Source: Aristolochia californica (Eukaryota > Streptophyta > Magnoliopsida > Piperales > Aristolochiaceae). Taken from it: a stretch of 64,000 nucleotides of DNA. The notes under the pieces are model-generated. The model saw only the letters and a list, made by a program, of their open reading frames with translations, had not been told where the DNA came from and made no database searches. The position numbers and the translations under genes are program-made. Shown one piece after another: positions 52,901-63,387 of this stretch. The stretch lies in the NCBI GenBank assembly GCA_029961685.1, contig JARWKL010000007.1, positions 28,467,013-28,531,012 of the forward strand, in the 5' to 3' direction. Within the stretch, counting starts at the first letter, position 1. Each line of letters opens with the position of its first letter.

Positions 52901-55900
52901 TGAATATTAGATGTGTACTTTATTCTTAAATCGAAATTTGAGTTTTCACTTTCCCATTATCTGGATAAACAAAAAGATAAGTAAATAGATCACAAAAAAT
53001 GAAAATTTTAGAGTTTATGTATGGAAAAAATTAAAAACAATAACAAACATGAGTAAAGAAAATTTATTCACGCACCACAAATGAACACAAAAGTTTTGTT
53101 ATCCAAGTTTTGGAAATTCCACTTGTTCAACCCTAATAGCTAGGAATTTTATAAGAAAGAGATTTTTTATTGATCCTAACATATTTTAAATATGGTTATG
53201 CATTCTTGAAGGATGTTACAAATGCAAATGACCTATGGATCTAAACCTTTTAAAGAGAATAACAAATGCTCGTTCAAATCTCAAGTGAACATGCGGTGGG
53301 ATATACACCCAAGTCAAACAAACCATTATTTTGCCCATTTACAAAAAGTAGACCTAACAATCATAGATGATTGTAAATGATTTATCGGTCAATCAAGCGT
53401 AACGGGCTACATTTTTTAACAAATGACTTATGCAACACTCAGTTAAAAATCCCCCACTTCCCCCTTTTCCCGATGATTGAAAACATAATATATAAAAACT
53501 AAAAAGTGTTTACTATACCTAAAAATAGTCTTTTTGGAATTATAATTCTCTACATTTGTGCATTTCCATTTAGATGTGTACTTTTTTCTTAAATCAAAAC
53601 TTGAGATGTCACTTTCCCTTTCTCTATTTAAACAAAAAGATAAGGCCAATAGATCACAACAAAAAGAAAATTTAAGACTATATGGACAAAAAAAATTAAA
53701 AACAATAACAAATGTAAGTAAAGAAAATTTATTCACACACCACAAATGAACCTAAAAGTTTATTTATCCAAGTTATGAAATTCCACTTATTCAACCCTAA
53801 TAGCTTGGAATTTTATGAGAAAGAGATTTCTAGTTGATCTTAACATGTTTTCAATATGGATATGCATCCTTGAATAATGTTAAAGATGCAAATGACATAT
53901 GGAACCAAACTTTTTAAAAAGAATAAAAAATTGTCATTAAATTCTCAAGTGAACGTGCGGTGGGATATTTTCCCAACTCAAACAAGCCATTATTTGGTCC
54001 ATTAACAAAAAGCTGACCTAACATTTGTAGATGATTGTAAAGTTATTTAATGATCAATCATGCATAACAGGCTACATTTTAGTAAGAAATGACTTATACA
54101 ACACTCAATTAAAAATTCTCTGCCCTCCCACTTTTTTCGATGATTGCAAAACCTAATATATAAAAACTAAAAATAGTTTACAATTCCTAAAAATTACAGA
54201 GACTTTTTGGCATTATCACTCTCTACATTTGTGCATTTCCATTTTATTTGTGTATTTTTTTCTTAAATCTAAACTTGAGTTTTCACTTTCCCTTTATCTC
54301 AATAAAGAAAAAGATAAGGCAAATAGATCACAAAGAAATGAAAATTTTAGAGTTTATGCCCGGAAAAAAATTAAAAACAAAAACAAAAACAAATGTAAGT
54401 AAAGAAAATTTATTCACACACCACAAATGAACACAAAAGTTTTGTTATCCTAGTTTGGAAAATTCCATTAGTTCAACCCTAATAGCTTGGAATTTTATGA
54501 GAAAGAGATTTCTAATTGATCCTAACTTGTTTTAAGTGTGGATATGCATGCTTGAATCATGTTAAAGATGAAGATGACCTATGGATCCAAAATTTTTAAT
54601 GAGAATAAAAAATTTTCATTAAATTCTCAAGTGAATGTGTGATGGGATATTTAGCTGAGTAAAACAAGCCATTATATTTCCTATTTACAAAAAAATTGAC
54701 CTAACAATCGTAAATGATTGTAAAGTTATTTATCGATCAATTATGTGTAACGAGCTACATTTTACTAAGTAATGACTTATGCCACACTCAGTGAAATGAA
54801 TTTTCCAAATGATTGCAAAACCTAATATATAAAAACCAAAAAGTGTTTACAATCCCTAAAAATTACAAAGACTTTTTGGCATAATTTCTCTCTACATTTG
54901 TGTATTTCCATTTTACATGTGTATTTTTTTCTTAAATCAAAACTTGACTTTTCACTTTACCTTTATTTCAATTAAAAAAAGATTAGGAAAATATATCACA
55001 ACAAAATGAAAATTTTAGAGTTTCTGCATGGAAAAATTAAAAACAAAAATAATATAATTAAAGAAAATTTATTCACACACCACAAATGTACACAAAAGTT
55101 TTGTTATCCAAGTTTGGGAAATTCGACTAGGTCTACCCTAATAGCTAGGAATTTTATGAGAAAGGGATTTCTAATTGATCCTAGCATGTTTTAAACATGG
55201 ATATGCATGCTTGAAACATGTTAAAGATGAAAATGACCTATGGATATAAACATTTTAAAGAGAAAAACAAATGCTCATTAAATACTCAAGTGAACGTGCA
55301 GTGAATATTTACCATACTAAAAAGCGCCATTATCTTTCCCATTTACAAAAAGCTGACCTAAAAATCATATATGATTGTAAAGTGATTTATTGGTCAATCA
55401 TGCATAACGGGCAACATTTTTGTAAAAAATGACTTATGTAACTCTCAGTTAGAAATCCCCCGCCTCCCTCTTTTTCCGATGATTGGAAAACCTAATATAT
55501 AAAAACTAAAAACATTTTACAATCCATAAAAATTGTAAACACTTTTATGAATTATCTCTCTCTACATTTGTGCAATTTCATTTTAGATGTGTACATTTTT
55601 CTTAAATCAAAACTTGAGTTTTCACTATTCCTTTATCTCGATAAAAAAAAAAGGCAAATAGATCACAACAAAATGAAAAATTTGGAGTTTATGTACGGAA
55701 AAAAATTAAAACAATAACAAATGTAAGTAAATAAAATTTATTCACACACGACAAATGAACATAAAAGTTTTCTTTTCCAAGTTAGGGAAATTTCATTTAT
55801 TCAACCCTAATAGCTTGGAATTTTATGAGAAAACGATTTCTAATTGATCCTAACATGTTTTCAATATGGATATGCATCCTTGAATCATGTTAAAGATGCA

Positions 55901-58124
55901 AATGACCTATGGATCCAAACTTTTTAAAGAGAATAACAAATGCTCATTAAATTCTCAAGTGAACGTGCGATGGGATATTTACCCAAGTCAAACAAGCCTT
56001 TATTTGGCCCATTTACAAAAGGCTGACATAACAATTGTAGATGATTGTAAAGTTATTTGTCGATCAATCATGCGTAACGGGCTACATTTTAGTAATAAAT
56101 GACATATGCAACACTCAATTAAAAATCCTCCGCCCTCCCACTTTTATCGATGATTCCAAAACCTAATATATAAAAACTAAAAGGAGTTTGCAAACCCTAA
56201 AAATTACAGAGACTTTGGCATTGTCACTCTCTACATTTGTGCATTTCCATTTTACATGTGTATTTTTTTCTTAAATCAAAACTTGAGTTTTCAATTTCCC
56301 TTTATCTCAATAAAGAAAAAGATAAGGCAAATAGATCACAACAAAATGAAAATTTTATAGTTTAAGTCCGGAGAAAAAATAAAAAAATAACAATTGTAAG
56401 AAAATAAAATTTATTCACACACCACAAATGAATAGGAAAGTTTTGTTATCTAAGTTAGGGAAATTCCATTAGTTCAACCCTAATAGCTTGGAATTTTATG
56501 GTAAAGAGATTTTTAATTGATCCTAACTAGTTTTAAATATGGATATGCATGCTTGAATCATGTTAAAAATGCAAATGACCTATGGATCCAAACTTTTTAA
56601 AGAGAGTAACAAATGATCATCAAGTGAATGTGCGGTGGGATCTTTAGCTGAGTCAAACAAGCCATTATTTTTCCCATTTACAAAAAATTGACCTAAAAAT
56701 CGTAGATGATTGTAAAGTTATTTATGGATCAATCATGCACAACGGGCTACATTTTGGTAAGAAATGACTTATGCGACACTGAGTGAAAAATCCCCAGCCC
56801 TCCTAGTTTTTTTTTATGATTGTAAAACCTATTATATAAGAACAAAAAAGTGTTTACAATCCCTAAAAATTACTGAGACTTTTTGTCTCTCTACATTTGT
56901 GTATTTCCTTTTTAGATGTGTATTTTCTTCTTAAATCAAAACTTGACTATTCACTTGCCCTTTATCTCAATAAAGAAAAAGATAAGGCAAATAGATTACA
57001 ACAAACTGAAAATTTTAGAGTTTCTGCATGGAAAAATTAAGAACAATAAAAAATATAAGTAAAGGAAATCTATTCACACACCACAAATGAACACAAAAGT
57101 TTTTTTATCCAAGTTTGGGAAATTCAACTAGGTCAACCCTAATAGCTAGGAATTTTATGAGAAAGGGATTTCTAATTGAACCTAACATGTTTTAAATATG
57201 GATATGCATGTTTGAAACATGTTAAAGATGCAAATGACCTATGGATCCAAACCTTTTAAAGATAATAACAAATGCTCATTAAATACTCAAGTGAACGCGC
57301 AGTGGGATATTTACCCGACTAAAGAGCACCATTGTCTTTCCCATTTAGAAAAAGCTAACCTAACAATCATATATGATGGTAAAGTGATTTATCGATCAAT
57401 CATGCGTAACGGGCAATATTTTTGTAAGAAATGACTTATTGAACTCTCTATTAAAAATCCCTCGACTCCCACTTTTCCGGATGATTGAAAAACCTACTAT
57501 ATAAAAAAAAGAAAGAGTTAACAATCCCTAAAAATTACATAAACTATTTGGATTTATCTGTCTGTACAGTTGTGAATTTCAATATTAGATGTGTACTTTA
57601 TTCTTAATTCAAAACTTGAGTTTTCGCTTTCCCTTTATCTCGATAAACAAAAAGATAAGCAAATAGATCACAACAAAATGAAACTTTTGGAGTTTATGTA
57701 TGGAAAAAATTAAAAAAAATAACAAATATAAGTAAAGAAAATTTATTCACATACCACAAATGAACATAAAATTTTTGTTATCCAAGTTTGGGATATTCCA
57801 CTAGTTCAACCCTAATAGCTTGGAATTTTATAAGAAAGACATTTCTTATTGATCCTAACATGTTTTCAATATGGATATGCATTCTTGAAAGATGTTAAAG
57901 ATGCATATGACCTATGGATCCAAAATTTTTAAAGAGAATAAAAAATTCTCATTAAATTCTAAAGTGAACGTGCGGTGGGATATTTACCTGAGTCAAACAA
58001 GCCATAATTTTGCCCATTTACAAAAAGTTGACCTAACAATCGTAGTTGATTGTAAAGTCAATCATGTGTAAAGGGCTACATTTTAGTAAGAAATGACTTA
58101 TGCAACACTCAATTAAAAATCCTC
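43983..58124 (+). repeat. Satellite array, right arm, inverted orientation (about 21 monomers)
   Basis: This is the same satellite as 1-39,068, read as its reverse complement. Markers ('ccgatgattgcaaaacctaatatat') lie at about 44,500, 45,168, 45,838, 46,112, 46,778, 47,438, 48,105, 48,778, 49,446, 50,116, 50,793, 51,459, 52,133, 52,797, 53,469, 54,135, 54,806, 55,468, 56,145, 56,812 and 57,477. One monomer near 46,050 is strongly shortened. A ~32-bp tandem copy of the purine-tract segment occurs at 44,434-44,495, and a similar one at 46,057-46,110. No gene is seen. Confidence 0.95.
48200..54850 (+). repeat. Five-monomer (~3.35 kb) higher-order repeat, two copies
   Basis: Shared private variants recur 3,344-3,353 bp apart. 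A deletion of the purine tract leaves 'gtgaaatgaattttcc' at 51,444 and 54,791. 'ccctaattgtttg' occurs at about 48,438 and 51,791. 'gaaaaattaaaaacaataaaatc' type sequence is at about 49,005 and 52,357. 'actcaaacaagccattattt' with 'gg(c/t)cca' occurs at about 50,632 and 53,976. The same marker types reappear once more at 4- or 3-monomer spacing (about 55,018 and 55,985), suggesting a third, shortened copy. Confidence 0.8.
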
Positions 58125-58476
58125 TGTTACAGTCCCGGATCTGACACATGGATTCGTAGGGAGGCATGGAGAGGAAGACAAAGATCAAGCCAAAGGGAAG
58201 CTTGAAAACCCTAGGTTCGTAAGGAGAACGAACACCCTTGAGCTCGTTGAGGAGAACTAAAAAACCTGTTTAACCTAAAATCAATGCTTGTCTTTCTCAT
58301 TACTCTTACCCCTTAAATAAGGTTCACCCTAACAGGGTTTAAGATAAAATATTACAAAAATACCCCTCTAAATAAAATATTCCAAAAATACCCCTATGGC
58401 CTAAAATTGAAATAAAATAAACTAAATTAAAGAGAAACAATTAAAATAATAATGTTATTGCAAGCATAACATTACA
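58125..58476 (-). mobile_element. Ty3/gypsy LTR
   Basis: On the minus strand this begins TGTAATGTTATGC and ends GGGACTGTAACA (TG...CA, 352 bp). The polypurine tract CCAGGGGG (58,477-58,484) lies immediately upstream and the pol tail lies upstream of that, so it is a 3' LTR. No second copy of this LTR exists in the window. Confidence 0.82.
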
Positions 58477-58600
58477 CCCCCTGGAAGAATGAGCTTGTTC
58501 TCAAGCTCGAAAGTAGGATCTGTATGCCGACGTTTCCACCTGTTCCCAAGTAGCATCTGTGATAGCTATGTTCGCCCTCAGACGCCCAAAACTGGAGCAT
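58477..58600 (-). pseudogene. Gypsy pol C-terminal tail and polypurine tract
   Basis: Minus-strand frames read 'ITDATWEQVET' and, after a frameshift, 'FELENKLILPGGV'. This matches the typical end of chromovirus-type Ty3/gypsy polyproteins (a chromodomain-like ATWE box, then F-x-LEDK-x-x-x-x-GG). It is directly followed by the polypurine tract and the LTR. Only a few tens of codons remain. Confidence 0.7.
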
Positions 58601-59485
58601 TCCCTCTAGAAACATTTTTTTTTACGGTCGAATGTAGGAATACATGCCAATTGTCACTACATCTCCCAAGCAGCATCTCTACCCTCCCTCAGTCCTGGAC
58701 TAGTGTGAAACAGCCCCTCACGGTGGCCCCCCATTGGCAAGGTTGCGCTACCTACACTTTGCCAGCCTGGCAGCAACAACATCATGACCAGCCCCCTGGG
58801 ATTGAGAATACTCAGCAGCACTTGCTGCACCTTGAAACACTCAGAGGCCTGAAACTATCACTAACAACAGGTTCAGCATGGTGACGTTGTATGGTTGGTG
58901 GAACTGAACCGACAAGTAACTGAACAACACTAGGAAGCCCACTGCATGGTTTTTCCTCATCACCAACATCAGTAGAAACCCTAGCATTGCATGAATCCAA
59001 CCACCAGTTCCTTCCCAAAATTCCATACAGCATAAGTTGCTGCTCACTGTCCTGAATTACAGCTGACACCTCATCATACGTACATTCCACGGTATTTGAG
59101 ATCTCTTCCGCTGCTGTTGGAAGCCATTTCAGAGGAAATTGGTCATTATGTTCCACATTCAGAGGGAAGTGATGAAAGGAGACCACCACACTGACTGCAA
59201 TAGTAATAGCAAGTTGAAATTGCATCCTCCTCCAATATAGAACCAAAGTCTCGGTAAGACAGCCCTCTTGACAGAACCCATCATAACTATAATAAAAAAA
59301 CATCCCCCCTATCATATTTTGCACCAATTGCAGAAACCCCAACCGCTAAACAGAAAATTGCAGTATTACTTCTGTCGTCCCGGCATTTCATCAAACCACT
59401 ACCTGTCCTCTTCCAATTTGCTTATCACCTCTGAATGAGCTTCAACCTGACTAGCCAGTGGAGGCCCCGAAGGTAATTCCTTGGC
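58601..59485. other. Unassigned segment of the chimeric insertion
   Basis: About 890 bp of higher-GC sequence lies between the gypsy tail and the HSP70 fragment. The minus strand has an open stretch of about 176 codons (58,812-59,342, opening at a non-diagnostic start), with phrases such as 'NDQFPLKWLPTAAEEISNTV' and 'GRNWWLDSCNARVSTDVGD'. I do not recognise a family. It could be non-coding gypsy sequence upstream of the 3' LTR or a second captured host transcript. Confidence 0.4.
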
Positions 59486-59991
59486 ATTCTCATCTTAACC
59501 TTCTTCATACAGCCAATCTTCCACTTGCTGAAGTTTTGCAGAAATTTTTTCCTCATCCGATGCAGTTACAAAGTCGTGATACTTGTCATGAAGCTTGTTT
59601 CTCATGTCATAAACATAAGCTTCAACAACATTTTTCTGTTCTTTGGTTTCTTCCATCGCTCTATCTAATTCCTTTTCTACACCCATCTGAACATATACCC
59701 ACTGCATTGCACCATAAATCAACTCTGCAACACACTCACTAGCATAGTACTCCTTGGCGCCTTTCCAAAAAACTCGGTTATTATCCTAATAATCGTTGGA
59801 ATACGAGATCCTGATCCTACTACATCAGTAGAATTAATGTTTTCAGTAGTAAGTCCAGCTTCCAACAAGGCCTTTCCAAGCGGGCCCTTAACCCTCTCCA
59901 AAATAGGAACAATAATTTGCTCAAATTTATCCCTTTCAATGAATCCCTTTACGTCCTTCTCATCTAGCAAACATTCAATATTAAGAGGTGC
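59486..59991 (-). pseudogene. HSP70 (Hsp110/Hsp70-14/15 class) gene fragment with internal deletion
   Basis: Intact homologues are cytosolic/nuclear chaperones of about 830 residues that act as nucleotide exchange factors for HSP70. Here two pieces remain on the minus strand. The first (59,991 to about 59,740) begins 'APLNIECLLDEKDVKG' and runs through 'VVGSGSRIPTIIRI' and 'TEFFGKAPRSTM', the end of the ATPase domain. After a frameshift ('ASECVA' in the new frame) it jumps to the C-terminal helical domain, with 'KELDRAMEETKEQKN', 'VEAYVYDMRNKLHDKYHDF' and 'VEDWLYEEG' followed by a stop. The substrate-binding part between is missing, as is the N-terminal ~290 residues. The first residue abuts the TRIM LTR directly. 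It is non-functional. Confidence 0.88.
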
Positions 59992-60321
59992 CAATACTAC
60001 CCAAAAGACTGGCCTGTTAGGAGTGGAGGTTCTAGGTACTTAACCCCAAGACCAAGTGGGTCACAGTGAGCCCATAACATCACACCCTACCTTCACGAGC
60101 CGACGACCCCGGCGGCTTGACCCGCTAGCGACAAGGAGGGGTTCCTGCGTCCGGGATTTGTGATCTCCCGCACCTGTTGGGAATCGAACTCATGACCAAG
60201 CGCTAGCTCTGACACCAAATGTTAAGCACCTAGCCAATACTACCAAAAGATCGGCCTTTTAGGAGCGGAAGGCAAAGGTACTTAACCCCAGGACCAAGTG
60301 GATCACTGTGAGCCCATAACA
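59991..60321 (-). mobile_element. TRIM (terminal-repeat retrotransposon in miniature)
   Basis: On the minus strand a 102-bp LTR (60,321-60,220) starts TGTTATGGGCTCAC and ends GCTTAACA. It is followed after 2 bp by a primer binding site TGGTGTCAGAGC (60,206-60,217), one mismatch from the initiator tRNA-Met complement TGGTATCAGAGC. A 128-bp internal region ends in a purine-rich GAAGGTAGGGTGTGA. The second LTR copy (60,079 down to about 59,991, again starting TGTTATGGGCTCAC) lacks its last ~13 bp where HSP70 sequence takes over. There is no coding capacity. The two LTRs differ at several sites. Confidence 0.85.
60206..60217 (-). promoter_or_regulatory. TRIM primer binding site (tRNA-iMet type)
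   Basis: TGGTGTCAGAGC on the minus strand matches 11 of 12 bases of the plant initiator-tRNA-Met PBS and sits 2 bp after the LTR end. This is what separates the element from a tRNA-derived SINE. Confidence 0.8.
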
Positions 60322-61281
60322 TCCTCTGCCCTCCCACTTTATCCGATGATTGCAAAACCTAATATATAAAAACTAAAAAGAGTTTACAATCCCTAAAAGT
60401 TATAGAGACTTTTTGGCATTAACACTCTCTACATTTGTATATTTCCATTTTACATGTGTATTTTTTTCTTAATTCAAAACTTGAGTTTTCACTTTCCCTT
60501 TATCTCGATAAAGAAAAAGATAAGGCAAATAAATCACAACGAAATAAAAAATTTAGAGTTTATGTCCGGAAAAAAATTAAAAAAATTAAAAATGTAAGTA
60601 AAAAAATCTTATTCATACACCACAAATGAACACAAAAGTTTCGTTATCCATGTTTGGTAAATTCCCCAAGTTCAACCCTAATAGCTTGGAATATTATGAG
60701 AAAGAGATTTCTAATTGATCCTAATATGTTTTAAATATGGATATGCATGCTTGAAACATGTTAAAGATGCAAATGACCTATGGATCCAAACCTTTTAAAA
60801 ATAATAACAAATACTCATTAAATTCTCAAGTGAACGTGCGGTTGGATATTTAACTGAGTCAAATAAGCAATTATTTTGCCCATTTACAAAAACTTACCTA
60901 ACCATCAAAGATGATTGTAAAGTGATTTATCGGTCAATCATGTGTAACATGCTACATTTTCGTAAGAAGTGACGTATGTAACACTTAGTTAAAAGTCTCC
61001 ACCTTCCCCTTTTCACGATGATTGAAAAACCTAATATATAAAAAGTAAAAAGATTTTATAATCCCTAAAAATTACAGAGACTTTTAGGAATTATCTCTCT
61101 CTACATTTGGGCATTTCCATTTTAGATGTGTACTTTCTTCTTAGATAAAAACTTGAGTTTTCACTTTCCGTTTATCTCGTTAAACAAAAAGATAAGGCAA
61201 ACAGATCACAACAAAATGAAAATTTTATTGTTTATGCATGGAAAAAATAAAAAACAATATCAAATGTAAGTAAATAAAATT
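60322..61281 (+). repeat. Satellite array, right arm, continued
   Basis: The monomer interrupted at 58,124 continues here in the same orientation and register after the duplicated TCCTC. Markers lie at about 60,342 and 61,012. It stops at 61,281 in 'gtaagtaaataaaatt', where the next LTR begins. Confidence 0.93.
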
Positions 61282-61717
61282 TGTTGGAAGACAAGGCCCA
61301 AGTCCACACGACCAAGGAAGACCCACATATCAAAGTGTATTAGAAGATGGGCCCAAGTCCATAAGACCAAGGAAGGCCCATGGATCCAAGAGATATAGAA
61401 GATGGGCTCAAGGCCCATAGATCAAGGAGAATGCCCATATGCCCATATACATTGATGGCAGGATGGTAAATAAAGGGTGATCTAATAGAGATGGCATTGA
61501 TGTAATTAAGTTAAAGTTCTAGGGTTTAAACCCTAAACCCTAAACCCTAAGTTAATGGGTATTATTTTAATATAGTAGTTTCATAAATCTTTAAATACAG
61601 CTTCAGGGGGAGGGTAAGGAAGAATCAATTCCGTAACCTTTCTTCCTCCAGTTTTCTCCCAATGGGTTTCTTTTCCTTTTTCTCCATGAGTTAAATTCAT
61701 GGAGTCCTGAAAAATCA
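61282..61717 (+). mobile_element. 5' LTR of the non-autonomous element
   Basis: This 436-bp LTR begins TGTTGGAAGA and ends 'aaaatca'. Inside are two or three repeats of 'agaagatgggc(c/t)c(a)ag', a CCCTAAA block (about 61,530-61,553) with three to four telomere-like units, a degenerate TATA region near 61,590 and a purine run 'gggggagggtaagg'. It matches 40,275-40,701 end to end. Confidence 0.87.
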
Positions 61718-61718
61718 A

Positions 61719-61730
61719 TGGTATCAGAGC
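61719..61730 (+). promoter_or_regulatory. Primer binding site, initiator tRNA-Met
   Basis: TGGTATCAGAGC lies one base after the 5' LTR end. It is the standard plant copia PBS with no mismatch. Confidence 0.92.
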
Positions 61731-63387
61731 ATTGATTTTCTGGACTCACATCTATGGTTTTTTGGATTAAAAAGACCCATATTTTTTTTTTCTATCGTTC
61801 CTTAGTTTTTTTCTCATCATCTTGTTGTTAGTTTTTATTGATTTTTGGATTAGTTTTTTCCCGTCATCTTGTTTGTTTTGATTGGTTATTTGATTTTTTT
61901 TTTTTTTTTGCACTAGACCTCCTTTGTGTCTCGGTTGCCTTCTATTAGAATCTCACCACCAGCACTGCTCATCTCTTGCTATCTGATTGCCGTCCGAAGT
62001 TGCTTTTGCTAGGCTACAACTGGTTATATTTCAAACAGATCGTATTACCATAACTTTACATTTCCAGCCAGATCGTGGTTTTTTTTTTTTAGAAGCAGAT
62101 GGTTTGGTTTGGATTATTGTTTGGACACTTCATTAATAGCAGATACATATCTCTTTAAAAAGTATATTTTTTCAATTCTCGTTGCTGTTTCCGAAAGTGT
62201 CGGCCTCTTTGATGGTTAACAATAGGTTTCAAAAATTTCCTGTTTGAAAAGTTTTCGTTTCTGTCTTCAAAATCTCTTTGCTGGACAGTTTTTCTGCCAC
62301 TTGAAATGAAGCCCCACTAGTCTACCGAGTTTTTTATGCTGTCCCGTGTTGTTCGGAAGCCAAGGTCGCGGGGAGGAAGACGACCACTCTGTTCGGTGTC
62401 GTGCGTCTCTCGACTGTTTCCGTTGAGAGTCCATTGGCTCTGAGAAAAAAAAATGACTACTGCTGTCGATGGTTGCCATTTAGTCGGGGGCCAAAGGTCA
62501 TGTCACCGTTGCTGGAGACGATGACACCATGTACGAGGAAAACAACTGCTGCTGCATTTTTTTCGTTGTTCTTTGTTCGGCGTTTTTCCGAAGAAGAAGT
62601 AACACCGGGCAGTGCAAAGCAAGCTAAGTCGAAAATGGAGACTCCTTCGTCGCCTCTCTAAGAATTATTCACTCTGCTGGCGTCATCGAGCATCCTGAGC
62701 ACCAGCTATGCATTACTATTTTCGGAAGTTGTCGTCGTCCTGGTGATGTCACTTATTTCGGAAAGTTTCTTTTTCTGTCTCATCTTCAAGATCTCTCTGC
62801 TGGATTGCTGTTATTTAGAAACTTTCCTCCCGAAGAACTCTCTCTTTCCGCTCTATTAAGAAGTCGGGAAGAAGATGCACTGTAGAAATATTTGATGTTT
62901 CCTAAGTTAGGAAACATGAAATAATCAGCGCCTATTTAGCGCGCCCGAGTCAACTAGGACTAGCAAGCTGATTTCCCCGCCGAATGACTGCACCAGTCTA
63001 CTGAGTCAACCCAGACCAACTCGAACCGAGTCAACTTGGGTCCGGGTCAACTTGAACCAGGCCACTTATTTTTTTGGCTTGGTATGCATGCCCAAGATTT
63101 CGGCGCAACTCGGTAAAAAAAAATTCTCTGGCTGGATTATTATCTTTGAAGAAATGACAGATTATTCTATGGTCAACATATTATTTGGTATAGATATGTG
63201 CATTGGATTATTTCACGGGTCATTTTACAAGGGTTATTTTGGGTCATGTTAAATGGGCCCCAAGCCAAGCCCATTTCAACTGCTAGTATTTTGTCTCTGT
63301 TGATGAGACATTATTATTGAAGAAGATGTAGCCTCATACCATTATTTATTGTAATCCCCGTGAAAAAAAGAACCAAATTTATTTTTA
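61731..63387 (+). other. Non-coding internal region of the LTR element
   Basis: There is no gag, protease, integrase or RT similarity in any frame. T-rich runs occur at 61,780-61,905 and 62,082. A moderately GC-rich part (62,280-62,880) gives short overlapping open frames on both strands with no protein-like signature. From 62,885 onward it matches the element copy at 39,130. It contains 'tttcctaagttaggaaac' (62,898-62,915), an inverted repeat, and a block dense in GAGTCAAC/CAACTCGG words (62,940-63,055). Confidence 0.7.

Larger units (their letters stand above)
58125..60321 (-). mobile_element. Chimeric LTR-bounded insertion: TRIM + HSP70 fragment + gypsy 3' end
   Basis: A 2,197-bp insertion interrupts one satellite monomer exactly between 'aattaaaaa' and 'tgccctcccac'. 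TCCTC is present on both sides (58,120-58,124 and 60,322-60,326). The insert begins TGTTA and ends TAACA, as LTR elements do, but the two ends are different LTR families. On the minus strand the order is a TRIM (60,321-59,991), an HSP70 fragment (59,991-59,486), unassigned sequence, a gypsy pol C-terminal tail, a polypurine tract and a gypsy LTR (58,476-58,125). The 5-bp target duplication implies one integration event. Nested or independent insertions would need the duplication to arise by chance. Confidence 0.75.

Noticed and set aside
58489..58884. Plus-strand 131-codon open frame
   Set aside because: It is antisense to the gypsy tail and unassigned segment and contains no recognisable domain.
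60084..60234. tRNA-derived SINE or tRNA gene (minus-strand 'gagttcgattccc' B-box-like word)
   Set aside because: The segment lies between two LTR copies with a PBS and purine tract, which fits a TRIM. No cloverleaf or A-box at the right spacing is visible.
58119..60328. hAT-type DNA transposon with 8-bp duplication (atcctctg on both sides)
   Set aside because: The extra bases are explained by the element ends themselves (TG... and ...CA). There are no terminal inverted repeats beyond TGTTA/TAACA, while LTR, PBS and PPT features are present.
62267..62661. Overlapping short open frames in the LTR element as gag
   Set aside because: They lack gag motifs or a zinc knuckle, and the frames overlap on both strands as expected for GC-richer non-coding DNA.
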